Shown here: positions 52,123 through 61,172 of the stretch, in pieces
Layout of the letters: the number at the start of each line of letters is the position of its first letter
How positions within the stretch are numbered: the first letter of the stretch is position 1
From: Acidimicrobiaceae bacterium
GTDB lineage: Bacteria; Actinomycetota; Acidimicrobiia; Acidimicrobiales; RAAP-2
Direction: 5' to 3'
DNA: 64,000 bases
NCBI GenBank assembly: GCA_027306605.1
Contig: DAHUZK010000064.1
Span: 30,699-94,698, forward strand
Made by a program: the position numbers and the translations under genes
Notes under the pieces: model-generated
Database searches by the model: none
The model's input: only the letters and a program-made list of their open reading frames with translations
What the model was told of the DNA's origin: nothing

Positions 52123-53136
52123 TCAGCCCAGGTGGTGCTGCCAGCCCAGCCTCCCGAGCTCCCGGCCGGCCAGCGTGCGCACGCCGGCGTCCCCCACGAT
52201 CGTCCCGATCCTGACAGGGGCGGCGCAGCCCGCCGCGGCGAACGCGGCCGTGACCTCCGCCACGCCGGCCTCGGCCACGGTGAACACCAGCTCGTAGTCC
52301 TCGCCGCCGCCGAGCGCCTCTTCCCGCGACGCCCCGGCGGCCACCGGCACCTCGTCGAGAGCGAAGCCGACGCCCGAGGCGTCGGCCAGGCGGTGCAGGT
52401 CGAGCGCCAACCCGTCGGACACGTCGATCATGGCGGTGGCGCCGCCGAGGCGTGCCACCGCGCCCTCGCACAGGCGAGCCACCGGGCGCCAGTAGGCGCG
52501 GATCGCCGCGACGGCGGAGCCGGCGGAACCCGCGGCGCCGGGGGACCCGCCGGCCCGCAACAGCCGGAGCCCGGCGGCCGATGCGCCGCAGGGCCCGGTG
52601 ACGAGCACTGCGTCCGCCGCCCGGGCCCCGGTGCGCGGCACCGCCCCGGGCCCCTCGGCCACCGTGCCCAGCACGGTCACCGCGACCGCCAGCTCCCGGG
52701 CCTGGGACACGTCGCCGCCGACGATCGGGCACGACGCGGCCGCCGAGGCCTCGGCCACCCCCTCCATGATCCCGAGCGCCAGCCTGCCGGGGCGCCCGGG
52801 CGGCTCCGTGGCGGTGGCGGTTGGGGCCGGCTCGGGCACGCACAGCGCCACGAGCGCGCCGAGCGGGGCGGCCCCCATGGCCGCCAGGTCGCTCAAGGCG
52901 CCCATCAACGCCTTCCAACCCACGTCGCCCGGGCTGCACAGCGCCAGGTCCACGTGGACGCCGGCCACCACGCTGTCCACCGAGACCACGAGCGTGCCGG
53001 ACCGAAGACCGAGCACGGCGGCGTCGTCTTGGAGGCCGAGCGCCTCAATTCCGTTTCCGAGGGCCTCCCGAATAGACTGGACGACCTCGTCCTCCTGGGC
53101 GGGAGGCGTGCCCAGCCGAGGCTTGGGGGATTCCAC
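52123..53136 (-). CDS. thiL: Thiamine-monophosphate kinase ThiL
   Basis: A 337-residue AIRS-family kinase making thiamine diphosphate from thiamine monophosphate. Seen are GLQDDAAVLGL, SVDSVVAGVHVDLALCSPGD, GRKAL-type VGWKALMGALSDLAAMGA, CPIVGGDVSQA and MIDVSDGLALDLHRLA. GTG at 53136 lies 6 nt after the imperfect -10 TAGGCA. It faces the end of rpmB. Confidence 0.94.
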   Translation of the reverse strand: MESPKPRLGTPPAQEDEVVQSIREALGNGIEALGLQDDAAVLGLRSGTLVVSVDSVVAGVHVDLALCSPGDVGWKALMGALSDLAAMGAAPLGALVALCVPEPAPTATATEPPGRPGRLALGIMEGVAEASAAASCPIVGGDVSQARELAVAVTVLGTVAEGPGAVPRTGARAADAVLVTGPCGASAAGLRLLRAGGSPGAAGSAGSAVAAIRAYWRPVARLCEGAVARLGGATAMIDVSDGLALDLHRLADASGVGFALDEVPVAAGASREEALGGGEDYELVFTVAEAGVAEVTAAFAAAGCAAPVRIGTIVGDAGVRTLAGRELGRLGWQHHLG

Positions 53137-53142
53137 GGCACA

Positions 53143-53152
53143 TGCCTAGCAT
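53143..53152. promoter_or_regulatory. Shared divergent -10 element, thiL (-) and pckG (+)
   Basis: The 10-mer TGCCTAGCAT contains TAGCAT on the plus strand (53147-53152) and TAGGCA on the minus strand (53143-53148), sharing the central TA. The minus element differs from TANNNT at its last base. Confidence 0.45.
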
Positions 53153-53197
53153 TGGACCCCACCGCAACGGTCGGACGAAGGAGTTGATTCCCCCGAT

Positions 53198-54991
53198 ATG
53201 GCGCCTACGAAGAACGCGAAGCTCCTGGCCTGGGTCGACGAGATCGCCACACTGACCACGCCGGATCGCATCGAGTGGTGCGACGGCTCGGCCGACGAGT
53301 ACGACCGGCTGTGCCAGGAGCTCGTCGACGCCGGCACGTTCACCCGCCTCAGCGACGCCAAGCGGCCCAACAGCTACTGGTCGCACTCGGACCCCGGGGA
53401 CGTGGCCCGGGTCGAGGACCGCACCTTCATCTGCTCCGAGAAGGAGATCGACGCCGGGCCGACCAACAATTGGCGTGATCCGGCGGAGATGCGCGACACG
53501 CTCGACGGCCTCTTCAAGGGCTGCATGAAGGGGCGCACCATGTACGTGGTCCCCTTCTCCATGGGCCCGCTCGGGTCCGACATCGCCCACATCGGCGTCC
53601 AGCTGACCGACTCGGCCTACGTGGCCGTGTCCATGCGCATCATGACCCGCATGGGGTCCGGGGCCCTCGAGGTGCTCGGCGACGACGGCGAGTTCGTCCC
53701 CTGCCTCCACTCGGTGGGCGCGCCGCTCGAGCCGGGCGAGCAGGACGTGGCGTGGCCGTGCAACGCGGAGAACAAGTACATCGTCCACTTCCCCGAGACC
53801 CGCGAGATCGTCTCGTTCGGCTCGGGCTACGGCGGCAACGCGCTACTCGGCAAGAAGTGCTTCGCGCTGCGCATCGCCTCGGTGATGGCCCGCGACGCGG
53901 GCTGGATGGCCGAGCACATGCTCATCCTCAAGCTGACGTCGCCCCAGGGCGAGACGCGCTACATCTCGGGCGCCTTCCCCTCGGCGTGCGGCAAGACGAA
54001 CCTGGCCATGCTCATCCCCTCGATCGACGGCTGGAAGGTCGAGACGATCGGTGACGACATCTGCTGGATGAAATTCGGCGCCGACGGCCGCCTCTACGCC
54101 ATCAACCCCGAAGCGGGCTTCTTCGGCGTGGCGCCGGGCACCAACACGCACACCAATCCCAACGCCATCCTCACGCTCGACGGCAACTGCATCTTCACCA
54201 ACACGGCGCTCACCGACGACGGGGACATCTGGTGGGAGGGCATGACCGACGAGCCCCCGGCGCACCTGACCGACTGGAAGGGCAACGACTGGACGCCCGG
54301 CGCCGGGGCGACGGCGGCCCACCCCAATGCCCGCTTCACGGCACCCGCCAGCCAGGACCCGGCCATCGCGCCCGAGTGGGAGGACCCCAGGGGCGTGCCC
54401 ATCAGCGCCATCCTCTTCGGCGGGCGCCGGGCCGGCGTGGTCCCGCTGGTCTTCCAGTCGCACGACTGGGAGCACGGCGTCTTCCTGGGCTCGATCATGG
54501 CGTCGGAGACGACGGCCGCCCAGGCCGGCGCGGTGGGCAACCTGCGCCGCGATCCCTTCGCCATGCTGCCCTTCTGCGGGTACAACATGGCCGACTACTT
54601 CGCGCACTGGCTGCGCATCGGCGCGGAAGCACCCGACCGCGACGCCCTGCCCAAGGTCTTCTACGTCAATTGGTTCCGCAAGGACGCCCAGGGCCGTTTC
54701 CTGTGGCCGGGCTTCGGTGACAACTCGCGCGTCCTCGAGTGGATCTTCAACCGGGTCACCGGCGACGCGCCCGCCGTCGAGACGCCCATCGGTGCGGTGC
54801 CCACCGTCGACGCCATCGACACCGAGGGCATCGACGTGAGCCCCCAGGACATGGAGGAGCTCCTCCGCGTCGACATCGAGGGCTGGCGCGCCGAGGTGCC
54901 GCTCGTCCGCGACTACTACGCCCAATTCGGCGACCGCCTGCCGCCCGCGCTCGTCGAGCAGGTCGACACGCTCGAGAAGCGCCTGGGCTGA
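53198..54991 (+). CDS. pckG: Phosphoenolpyruvate carboxykinase (GTP)
   Basis: A 597-residue GTP-dependent PEPCK, interconverting oxaloacetate and PEP for gluconeogenesis. Motifs include [40 protein letters not shown], the P-loop [12 protein letters not shown] with reactive cysteine, and [21 protein letters not shown] at 53198 has GAAGGAG 14 nt upstream; the leader from the shared promoter is about 40 nt. Its stop abuts the stop of the MFS gene with no spacer. Confidence 0.97.
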   Translation: MAPTKNAKLLAWVDEIATLTTPDRIEWCDGSADEYDRLCQELVDAGTFTRLSDAKRPNSYWSHSDPGDVARVEDRTFICSEKEIDAGPTNNWRDPAEMRDTLDGLFKGCMKGRTMYVVPFSMGPLGSDIAHIGVQLTDSAYVAVSMRIMTRMGSGALEVLGDDGEFVPCLHSVGAPLEPGEQDVAWPCNAENKYIVHFPETREIVSFGSGYGGNALLGKKCFALRIASVMARDAGWMAEHMLILKLTSPQGETRYISGAFPSACGKTNLAMLIPSIDGWKVETIGDDICWMKFGADGRLYAINPEAGFFGVAPGTNTHTNPNAILTLDGNCIFTNTALTDDGDIWWEGMTDEPPAHLTDWKGNDWTPGAGATAAHPNARFTAPASQDPAIAPEWEDPRGVPISAILFGGRRAGVVPLVFQSHDWEHGVFLGSIMASETTAAQAGAVGNLRRDPFAMLPFCGYNMADYFAHWLRIGAEAPDRDALPKVFYVNWFRKDAQGRFLWPGFGDNSRVLEWIFNRVTGDAPAVETPIGAVPTVDAIDTEGIDVSPQDMEELLRVDIEGWRAEVPLVRDYYAQFGDRLPPALVEQVDTLEKRLG

Positions 54992-56377
54992 TCAGCTGCC
55001 GGGGCTGCCGGCGCTGCCGGCACCCCCCATCTCCTGGCCGAACTCGCGGTAGTTGCGCCGGACGACCCGCGTCGTGTGCGCGGCCCGGCGCCCCGAGACG
55101 TAGGACAGCCCGCCCAGCGCGGCCAGCACGCCCAACGTGGCGTCGCCCTGGGGCAGCGTGAAGGCGATGGTCACCGGGATCAGCGAGCCGATCACCCAGA
55201 CCAGTTGCTGGCGCATCCCGAAGCGGGCGAAGGCGCGCCCCTGGGCCGACTGGGGGATGTAGCGCTGCGTCATGGCGTCGAACGACGGCTGCGCCACCGC
55301 CCCGCACAGCCCGACCATGAAGGCCAGCACCACCTGGGCGAACAGCGCGCCCCACAGGGCGCAACCGATCCCCGCCGCCGCCATGACCCACAGCGAGAGG
55401 AGCAGGAGCTGCTGTTCGGTCAGGCGCTTGCGCAGCCGGCCGACGAGCACCAGCCCGACGATCGCCCCGGCGCCGCTGCCGGCGAGGACCAGGCCGTACC
55501 ACCACAGGCCGATGCCGTGGATGCGCCGGAGTCCGAACGCCAGCATGAAGACCATGAAGCCCTGCAGGCCGCGCACGATGCACATGGCGGTGAGTCCGAG
55601 CATCACCTCGGGGTTGGCGATCGGCTGCAGCCGCAGCAGGTCCTCCTCCTGCTTGGCCGCCTCGCCCGGCTGCCCGTACTCGTGCACGCGCACCGACTGG
55701 TCGGTCCAGAGGTCGTCCGCCGCGCGGCCCGACAGCACGGGGAGCCGGGCCCCGGCAACCGCCGCGCCGACGAAGACGATGGTGGCCAGGACCAGCACGG
55801 CGGGCGAGCTGCCCACCTTGTAGAAGACGATGCCCGGGATCGAGACCACGAAGCCGGCCAGCGTGCCGAGCAGCGTGAGCCGCGCGTTCAGCGTGGCGTA
55901 GCCGGCCGCCCGCTCCTCCGGCCGGTCCAGGGCAGCCATCTCGGGCACCAGCGCCCCCTTGGTCACGAGGTAGAGCTTGGAGCAGACCAGGACGAGGAAG
56001 GCCAGCGGGAAGAGGTAGAGGCTGTGGATGTGGATGGCCATCAGGGGGCAGAGCACGGCGCGCCCGATGGCCGAGGAGACCACCATGATGCGCCGCGCCC
56101 CGCGGCTGCGGTCGATCAGCGGCCCGAGCAGCGGCGAGACGATGGCGAACGGTGCCAGCGTGAAGAGGAGGTACAGGAGCACCTGGTGGTCCGCGGCCTG
56201 CGGCGAGATCGAGAAGAACAGCGAACCGGCCAGCGAGATCGTGACCAGCGTGTCGCCCCCGAGCATGGCGCACTGCACGAGGGAGAGGCGGCCGACCGGG
56301 TGGCTCTGGTCGAACAGGTCCCGGCGGGCCTGCCTGGCCATGTCCTTGAACTGCTCGATCCTGGGGGACATCGCCAC
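54992..56377 (-). CDS. MFS transporter
   Basis: A 461-residue transporter with about twelve hydrophobic helices, split by a charged loop around residue 215. The first third has SPLLGPLIDRSRGARR, a loop typical of major facilitator proteins. Substrate unknown. GTG at 56377 follows TACATT by 6 nt; ATG two codons later is the alternative. It is divergent from a lone AsnC-type domain that might sense its substrate (inference). Resemblance to lysophospholipid or antibiotic efflux proteins cannot be decided. Confidence 0.87.
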   Translation of the reverse strand: MAMSPRIEQFKDMARQARRDLFDQSHPVGRLSLVQCAMLGGDTLVTISLAGSLFFSISPQAADHQVLLYLLFTLAPFAIVSPLLGPLIDRSRGARRIMVVSSAIGRAVLCPLMAIHIHSLYLFPLAFLVLVCSKLYLVTKGALVPEMAALDRPEERAAGYATLNARLTLLGTLAGFVVSIPGIVFYKVGSSPAVLVLATIVFVGAAVAGARLPVLSGRAADDLWTDQSVRVHEYGQPGEAAKQEEDLLRLQPIANPEVMLGLTAMCIVRGLQGFMVFMLAFGLRRIHGIGLWWYGLVLAGSGAGAIVGLVLVGRLRKRLTEQQLLLLSLWVMAAAGIGCALWGALFAQVVLAFMVGLCGAVAQPSFDAMTQRYIPQSAQGRAFARFGMRQQLVWVIGSLIPVTIAFTLPQGDATLGVLAALGGLSYVSGRRAAHTTRVVRRNYREFGQEMGGAGSAGSPGS

Positions 56378-56383
56378 CTGGCC

Positions 56384-56393
56384 AATGTACGGT
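56384..56393. promoter_or_regulatory. Shared divergent -10 element, MFS transporter (-) and AsnC-type gene (+)
   Basis: The 10-mer AATGTACGGT contains TACATT on the minus strand (56384-56389, 6 nt before GTG 56377) and TACGGT on the plus strand (56388-56393, 5 nt before GTG 56399). The hexamers share TA. Both transcripts would be leaderless. Confidence 0.6.
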
Positions 56394-56398
56394 GTGCC

Positions 56399-56635
56399 GT
56401 GACCGTCCATGCATACGTGCTGATCCAGACCGACGTGGGCCGGGCGGCGCAGGTGGCCCAGCTGGTGGCCGACGTCGCCGGTGTCATCGTCGCCGAGGGT
56501 GTGACGGGGCCCTACGACGTGATCGCGCAGACCGAGGCGCCCACCATGAACGACCTGGGACGGATGGTCGTGCGCGACATCCAGCAGATCGAGGGCATCA
56601 CCCGGACCATCACCTGCCCCGTCGTCAGGATCTGA
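56399..56635 (+). CDS. Stand-alone Lrp/AsnC ligand-binding (RAM) domain protein
   Basis: A 78-residue protein matching only the C-terminal RAM domain of Lrp/AsnC regulators: VHAYVLIQTDVGRAAQVAQL, GVTGPYDVIAQTEAP and DIQQIEGITRTITCPVV. The DNA-binding helix-turn-helix is absent, so it may sense an amino acid or modulate another regulator. GTG at 56399 lies 5 nt after TACGGT. Confidence 0.88.
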   Translation: MTVHAYVLIQTDVGRAAQVAQLVADVAGVIVAEGVTGPYDVIAQTEAPTMNDLGRMVVRDIQQIEGITRTITCPVVRI

Positions 56636-56671
56636 GCGGGACGATCCGAGCGGGCCGAGCGCGGCCGAGCG

Positions 56672-57886
56672 TCAGCTGAGCGCCCCCGACTGGCGCAGCT
56701 TCGCCACGGCGTCCTCGGGGACGCCCCAGTCCACGAGCCCCGACACGGTGTCGGCCCCCGGCAGCGACGGTGCCTTGGACACCGACGACGGCGTGCGCGA
56801 GAAGCGGGGCGAGGGCGCCGGCTGCACCCGGCCCTCGACCTCGATGAAGGTCCGGCGCGCCTCGTTGTGGGGATGCTCGTGCGCCTCCCAGGCCGAGAGC
56901 ACGGGCACCACGCAGGCGTCGCTGCCGTCGAAGATCGCCGTCCACTCGTCGCGGGTCTTGGTCCGGAAGACGGCGGCGAAGCGCTCCTTCATGGCCGGCC
57001 ACTGGTCGCGCGCGTTCTGCTGGGGCAGCGACGGGTCGTCGGCCAGCCCGAGGCCGCGGACCAGCTCGGCGTAGAACTGCGCCTCGATGCCGCCCACGGC
57101 CATCCACTTCCCGTCCGCCGTCTCGTAGACCTCGTAGAAGGGCGCCCCGGTGTCGAGCATGTTGGCGCCGCGCGACTCGTTCCAGATGCCGCCCGACCGG
57201 AAGGCGTGGATCATCGTCATGAGCGTGGCCGCCCCGTCCACCATGGCCGCGTCGACGACCTGCCCCTGGCCCGATCGTGCCGCCTCCAAGAGCGCGGCCA
57301 GCATCCCGAAGGCCAGCAGCATGCCGCCGCCCCCGAAGTCGCCCACCAGGTTCAGCGGGGGCACCGGCGCCTCGCCGGCACGCCCCAGGGACCACAGCGC
57401 GCCGCCGATGGCGATGTAGTCGATGTCGTGACCGGCCATGGAGGCCATCGGGCCGTCCTGCCCCCAGCCCGTCATGCGTCCGTAGACCAGCCGGGGGTTG
57501 CGGGCGAGGCAGGCGTCGGGCCCGAGGCCCAGCCGCTCGGCCACCCCGGGGCGGAATCCCTCGACGAACCCGTCGGCCTGCTCGACCAGGCCCAGCACCA
57601 GCTCGACGGCGTCCGGGTTCTTCAGATCGATCCCCACCGACGGCCGGGACCGGTTCAACAGGTCCCAGTGCGGCCCGCTCCCCGCCGCCCGCGCCTCGTC
57701 GCCACGCTCCACCGCGCCCGGGGCGGCGCGCTCGAGCCGGAGCACCCGGGCGCCGGCGTCGGCCAGCATCATGCAGGTGAAGGGTGCCGGGCCGATGCCC
57801 GCCAGCTCGATGATCTTGATCCCGCTCAGCGGTCCACTCGGGTCGGCCACGGCAGGATGCTGTCCCGGCCCGGCGGTGGCGGTCAA
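56672..57886 (-). CDS. CaiB/BaiF family protein, alpha-methylacyl-CoA racemase-like
   Basis: A 404-residue family III CoA-transferase fold. The N-terminus LSGIKIIELAGIGPAPFTCMML and GWGQDGPMASMAGHDIDYIA match alpha-methylacyl-CoA racemases, in which the His and Asp around GHDIDY catalyse racemisation. This suits catabolism of methyl-branched acyl-CoAs, in keeping with the acyl-CoA genes elsewhere in the window. The start TTG at 57886 is uncertain; GTG at 57850 is also plausible. Confidence 0.88.
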   Translation of the reverse strand: MTATAGPGQHPAVADPSGPLSGIKIIELAGIGPAPFTCMMLADAGARVLRLERAAPGAVERGDEARAAGSGPHWDLLNRSRPSVGIDLKNPDAVELVLGLVEQADGFVEGFRPGVAERLGLGPDACLARNPRLVYGRMTGWGQDGPMASMAGHDIDYIAIGGALWSLGRAGEAPVPPLNLVGDFGGGGMLLAFGMLAALLEAARSGQGQVVDAAMVDGAATLMTMIHAFRSGGIWNESRGANMLDTGAPFYEVYETADGKWMAVGGIEAQFYAELVRGLGLADDPSLPQQNARDQWPAMKERFAAVFRTKTRDEWTAIFDGSDACVVPVLSAWEAHEHPHNEARRTFIEVEGRVQPAPSPRFSRTPSSVSKAPSLPGADTVSGLVDWGVPEDAVAKLRQSGALS

Positions 57887-57915
57887 GCCGGTCCGTCCCG
57901 CGACAAGCTGGGGGC

Positions 57916-58938
57916 GTGCCGAGCGCCCGCGCCCCAGGACGAGTCACGATCATCGGCGACCACACCGACTACAACGCCGGGCTCTCGCTGCCCATGGCCA
58001 TCGACCTGGCCACCGAGGTCGCCTTCACGCCCGAGCCGGGCAGCTTCCTCGTCGGCGTCGAGTCGGACCAGTTCCCCGGGGGTTCGTTCGAGGTCCCCTT
58101 GGGCACCGCCGCCCCGGTGCCCGGCGAGGCCCGCCTGGCGGCCGGGCTCCTGCGGCTGCAGCCACCCCCTTCGGGCGGAACACTGCGGGTGACGAGCACC
58201 CTGCCGGTGGGGGCGGGCCTCTCCTCGAGCGCGGCCTTCGCGGTGGCCGTGCTCCTCGCCCTCGGGCACGACGACGAGCCGCTCGCGCTGGCCCGGGCCT
58301 GCCAGGAGGCAGAGCGCGCCGCCGGTGCGCACGTCGGCCTGCTCGACCCCCTGGCCATCGCCGGCGCCACCGAGGGCCACGCCATCGCCATCGACTTCGA
58401 CACGCTGCAGACCCACCAGGTCGCCGTGCCCTCCGAGGCAGCCTTCGTCATCGTGCACAGCGAGGCGCCCCGGCTGCTCAGCGAGACGCCCTATGCCACC
58501 CGGCGCAGCGAGTGCGAGCGCGCCGCCCACGTCCTCGGGCGCCCACTCGGCCGGTGCACCCTGGGCGACCTCAGCGCGCTCACGGACCCGGTGCTGCGCC
58601 GGCGCGCCCGTCACGTCGTGACCGAGTGCACCCGCGTGCGCGAGGCGGAGCGGCTCCTCGGGCAGGGCGACCTGGTGGCGCTGGGGCAGCTGATGACGGA
58701 GGGGCACCGGAGCCTGGCCGTCGACTACCGGGTCTCGGTCCCGGTCGTCGACGACCTCGTCGACGACCTGGTGTCACGACCGGGCGTGCTCGGCGCGCGC
58801 ATGGCCGGTGGCGGCTTCGGCGGGTGTGTCGTCGCCTTGTGCCGGGCCGACTCCCCGGCTCTGGAACCCGCCGCGCACGCGCCGCGCCGGGCCTGGCGGG
58901 TCAGCCCGTCTGGTGGCGCAGCGCGTCTTGCGACGTAG
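57916..58938 (+). CDS. galK: Galactokinase-like GHMP kinase
   Basis: A 340-residue GHMP kinase. Motif 1 is GRVTIIGDHTDYNAG (usual GRVNLIGEHTDYN), motif 2 PVGAGLSSSAAFAVA, motif 3 GARMAGGGFGGCVV. The catalytic-aspartate segment reads LLDPLAIAGATEG instead of the usual MDQ form. It is 40-50 residues shorter than typical GalK. Galactose or a related sugar is the probable substrate; no other Leloir gene is adjacent. Its last 38 bp overlap the 3' end of trpD on the other strand. Confidence 0.85.
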   Translation: MPSARAPGRVTIIGDHTDYNAGLSLPMAIDLATEVAFTPEPGSFLVGVESDQFPGGSFEVPLGTAAPVPGEARLAAGLLRLQPPPSGGTLRVTSTLPVGAGLSSSAAFAVAVLLALGHDDEPLALARACQEAERAAGAHVGLLDPLAIAGATEGHAIAIDFDTLQTHQVAVPSEAAFVIVHSEAPRLLSETPYATRRSECERAAHVLGRPLGRCTLGDLSALTDPVLRRRARHVVTECTRVREAERLLGQGDLVALGQLMTEGHRSLAVDYRVSVPVVDDLVDDLVSRPGVLGARMAGGGFGGCVVALCRADSPALEPAAHAPRRAWRVSPSGGAARLAT

Positions 58939-59965
58939 CCACGAGCGCATCGAGCACGGCGAGGGCCCGCCCGCCGTCCAGGGCGTCGGCCGCCAGGGCG
59001 AGGCCCGACCCCAGGTCGTCGACCCGCCCGGCCACCAAGAGGGCGGCGGCGGCGTTGAGGACGCCGATGTCGCGGCGGGGCCCCTGCTCGCCCTCGAGCA
59101 CCGAGCGGATGACCCGGGCGTTGAAGGCGGCGTCGCCGCCGCGCAGGTCCTCCAGGGTGGCGGGGGCGAGTCCGAGCGACGCCGGGTCGACCCGCCAGTC
59201 GGCGACCTCGAAGGTGCCGTCGCCGTGGCCGCGCACTTCGAGCACGCTCGTGGGCGACGTGACGCTCAGCTCGTCGAGCCCGTCGTCGGCGTGCACGATC
59301 AACGAGTGCCGGCTCCCGGTGGCGCCGAAGACGCCGGCCATGACCGGACCCATCCCGGGATCGCTCACGCCGACGAGCTGATGACGGACGCGGGCCGGGT
59401 TGACGAGCGGCCCCAGGAAGTTGAAGACCGTCGGCACGCCCAGCTCCTTGCGCACCGGCCCGACGAAGCGCATGGCGGGATGGAAGCGTTGCGCGAAGCA
59501 GAAGCCCATCCCGGTCTCGGTGACGCAGCGCGCCACGCCGGCGGGCCCGATCTCGATCGCCACGCCGAGCGCCTCGAGCACGTCGGCCGTACCGACCGAC
59601 GACGAGGCGGCACGGTTGCCGTGCTTGCACACCCGTACGCCCGCCCCGGCCGTGATGAAGGCGGCCAGCGTCGTCACGTTGATGCTGGCCAGCCGGTCGC
59701 CCCCGGTGCCGACGAGGTCCACCACCACGTCGTCGCCCTCTCCGAGCGGGCAGGGCACGGCGACGTCGAGCATGGCCCGGGCCAGCCCGGTCACCTCCTC
59801 GGCCGTCTCGCCCTTGGCGTGCAGCAGCGAGAGGAACGCGCCGACCTGGGCCGGCGTGGCGTCACCGGCCAGGACGATGCCGAGCGTCTCCTCGGCCTCC
59901 TCGGCGCTCAGCGGCCGGCGGTTCGACAGCCGGGCCAGCACCTCGGACCAGGTCAGTCCCACCAC
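58901..59965 (-). CDS. trpD: Anthranilate phosphoribosyltransferase TrpD
   Basis: A 354-residue enzyme of tryptophan synthesis. Signature segments are VDLVGTGGDRLASINVTTLAA, CKHGNRAASSSVGTADVLEALG and RKELGVPTVFNFLGPLVNPA. Start GTG at 59965 (or 59962) overlaps the 3' end of the acyl-CoA dehydrogenase by 10-13 nt, so it is translated from that transcript. No other trp gene is near. Confidence 0.96.
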   Translation of the reverse strand: MVGLTWSEVLARLSNRRPLSAEEAEETLGIVLAGDATPAQVGAFLSLLHAKGETAEEVTGLARAMLDVAVPCPLGEGDDVVVDLVGTGGDRLASINVTTLAAFITAGAGVRVCKHGNRAASSSVGTADVLEALGVAIEIGPAGVARCVTETGMGFCFAQRFHPAMRFVGPVRKELGVPTVFNFLGPLVNPARVRHQLVGVSDPGMGPVMAGVFGATGSRHSLIVHADDGLDELSVTSPTSVLEVRGHGDGTFEVADWRVDPASLGLAPATLEDLRGGDAAFNARVIRSVLEGEQGPRRDIGVLNAAAALLVAGRVDDLGSGLALAADALDGGRALAVLDALVATSQDALRHQTG

Positions 59966-61128
59966 AGGTCCCTGTCGAGCACGCCGCGGGCGATCAGGCC
60001 CAGCTGCACCTGGGAGGTGCCCTCGACGATGGTCAGCTGCTTGGCGTCGCGGTACCACTGCTCGGTCGGGTGGTCCTCCATGTACCCGGCGGCACCGAGC
60101 AGCTGCACCGCCAGCGACGAGGCGCGCACCGCCAGCTCGGTGGCGTGGTACTTGGCCATGGAGAGGTACGGCACCCACTCCTTGGTGTACTTGCCCTCGT
60201 CGGCCAGGGTGGCCGCCCGGTACGTGAGCAACCGCGCCGCCTCGACGTCGACGGCGCACTTGGCGATCTCCCACTGGATCCCCTGGAAGTCCGCCACGGT
60301 CCTGCCGAAGGCGGCCCGCTGCTGCACGTACTCGGTGGCGTACATGAGCGCGCCCTCGGCGAGGCCGATGCCCCGGGCCGCCACGATGGGCCGCATGGCG
60401 TTGAGCCCGAGCATGGCCAGCCGGAACCCGCCCACCTCTCCGATCACGTTCTCGGCCGGGACGTGCACGTCGGTCAGGACGAGCTCGCCGGTGTCGACGC
60501 CGCGCACGCCCATCTTGTGGTCGGTGCGACCCACGTCGACCCCGTCCCAGGCCCGCTCCACGATGAAGGCGGTGACGGAGTCGTGCGCCCGCGAGGCCGG
60601 GTCGCTCGTCTTGGCGAAGACGGTGTACCAGTCCGCCTCCCGAACGCCCGACATCCAGCACTTGGTGCCGTTGAGGACCCAACCGCCGCCGGGACCCTCG
60701 TCGGGCACGCCGCGGGTGCGCATGCCCATCACGTCGCTGCCCGCCTGGGGCTCCGACAGCCCGAAGGCGGCCCGCAGCGTGCCGTCGCAGATGCCGGGCA
60801 GGTAGCGCTTCTTCTGCTCCTCGGTCCCGGCGATCATCACCGGCCCGGTGGGCAGCCTGGTGAGCAAGAGCATCAGGGCGGCGGTGTTGGAGTACTTGGC
60901 CACCTCCTCGATCGCCAGGGCCAACCCGAGGATGCCGGCGCCGGCGCCGCCGTACTCGGGCGGGATGCACAGCCCGAGCAGCCCGGCGTCGCGGAAGGCG
61001 GCGAAGAGGTCGTCGGGGTAGGCACCATCCTTGTCGATGGCCCGCGCCCGGGGCTTGACCTTGTCCTGGGCCAGGCGCCGGACCGAGCGGCGCAGTTCCA
61101 GCAGCTCTTCGGGGAGATCGAATTCCAC
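59953..61128 (-). CDS. Acyl-CoA dehydrogenase
   Basis: A 391-residue acyl-CoA dehydrogenase. FSEPQAGSDVMGMRTR-type and WVLNGTKCWMSG segments are present, and the C-terminal IVEGTSQVQLGL gives a classical catalytic glutamate at 369, unlike the family member at 5372. Likely a short/branched-chain enzyme. GTG at 61128 follows TAGCCT by 6 nt. It leads an operon with trpD. Confidence 0.94.
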   Translation of the reverse strand: MEFDLPEELLELRRSVRRLAQDKVKPRARAIDKDGAYPDDLFAAFRDAGLLGLCIPPEYGGAGAGILGLALAIEEVAKYSNTAALMLLLTRLPTGPVMIAGTEEQKKRYLPGICDGTLRAAFGLSEPQAGSDVMGMRTRGVPDEGPGGGWVLNGTKCWMSGVREADWYTVFAKTSDPASRAHDSVTAFIVERAWDGVDVGRTDHKMGVRGVDTGELVLTDVHVPAENVIGEVGGFRLAMLGLNAMRPIVAARGIGLAEGALMYATEYVQQRAAFGRTVADFQGIQWEIAKCAVDVEAARLLTYRAATLADEGKYTKEWVPYLSMAKYHATELAVRASSLAVQLLGAAGYMEDHPTEQWYRDAKQLTIVEGTSQVQLGLIARGVLDRDLWWD

Positions 61129-61140
61129 CGATGAAGGCTA
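61129..61140 (-). promoter_or_regulatory. -10 element of the acyl-CoA dehydrogenase-trpD unit (leaderless)
   Basis: TAGCCT (minus strand, 61135-61140) is 6 nt before GTG at 61128. Confidence 0.5.
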
Positions 61141-61158
61141 CCGGACCGTCCGGCCAGG

Positions 61159-61172
61159 TATTTTTGGCCTCC
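61159..61172 (+). promoter_or_regulatory. -10 element of the LCP gene (leaderless)
   Basis: TATTTT at 61159-61164 is 8 nt before TTG at 61173. Confidence 0.45.

Noticed and set aside
61131..61172. ATG at 61131 as start of the LCP gene.
   Set aside because: It lies beside the -10 of the divergent dehydrogenase and has no well-placed ribosome-binding site, whereas TTG at 61173 has TATTTT 8 nt upstream; the choice is not certain.
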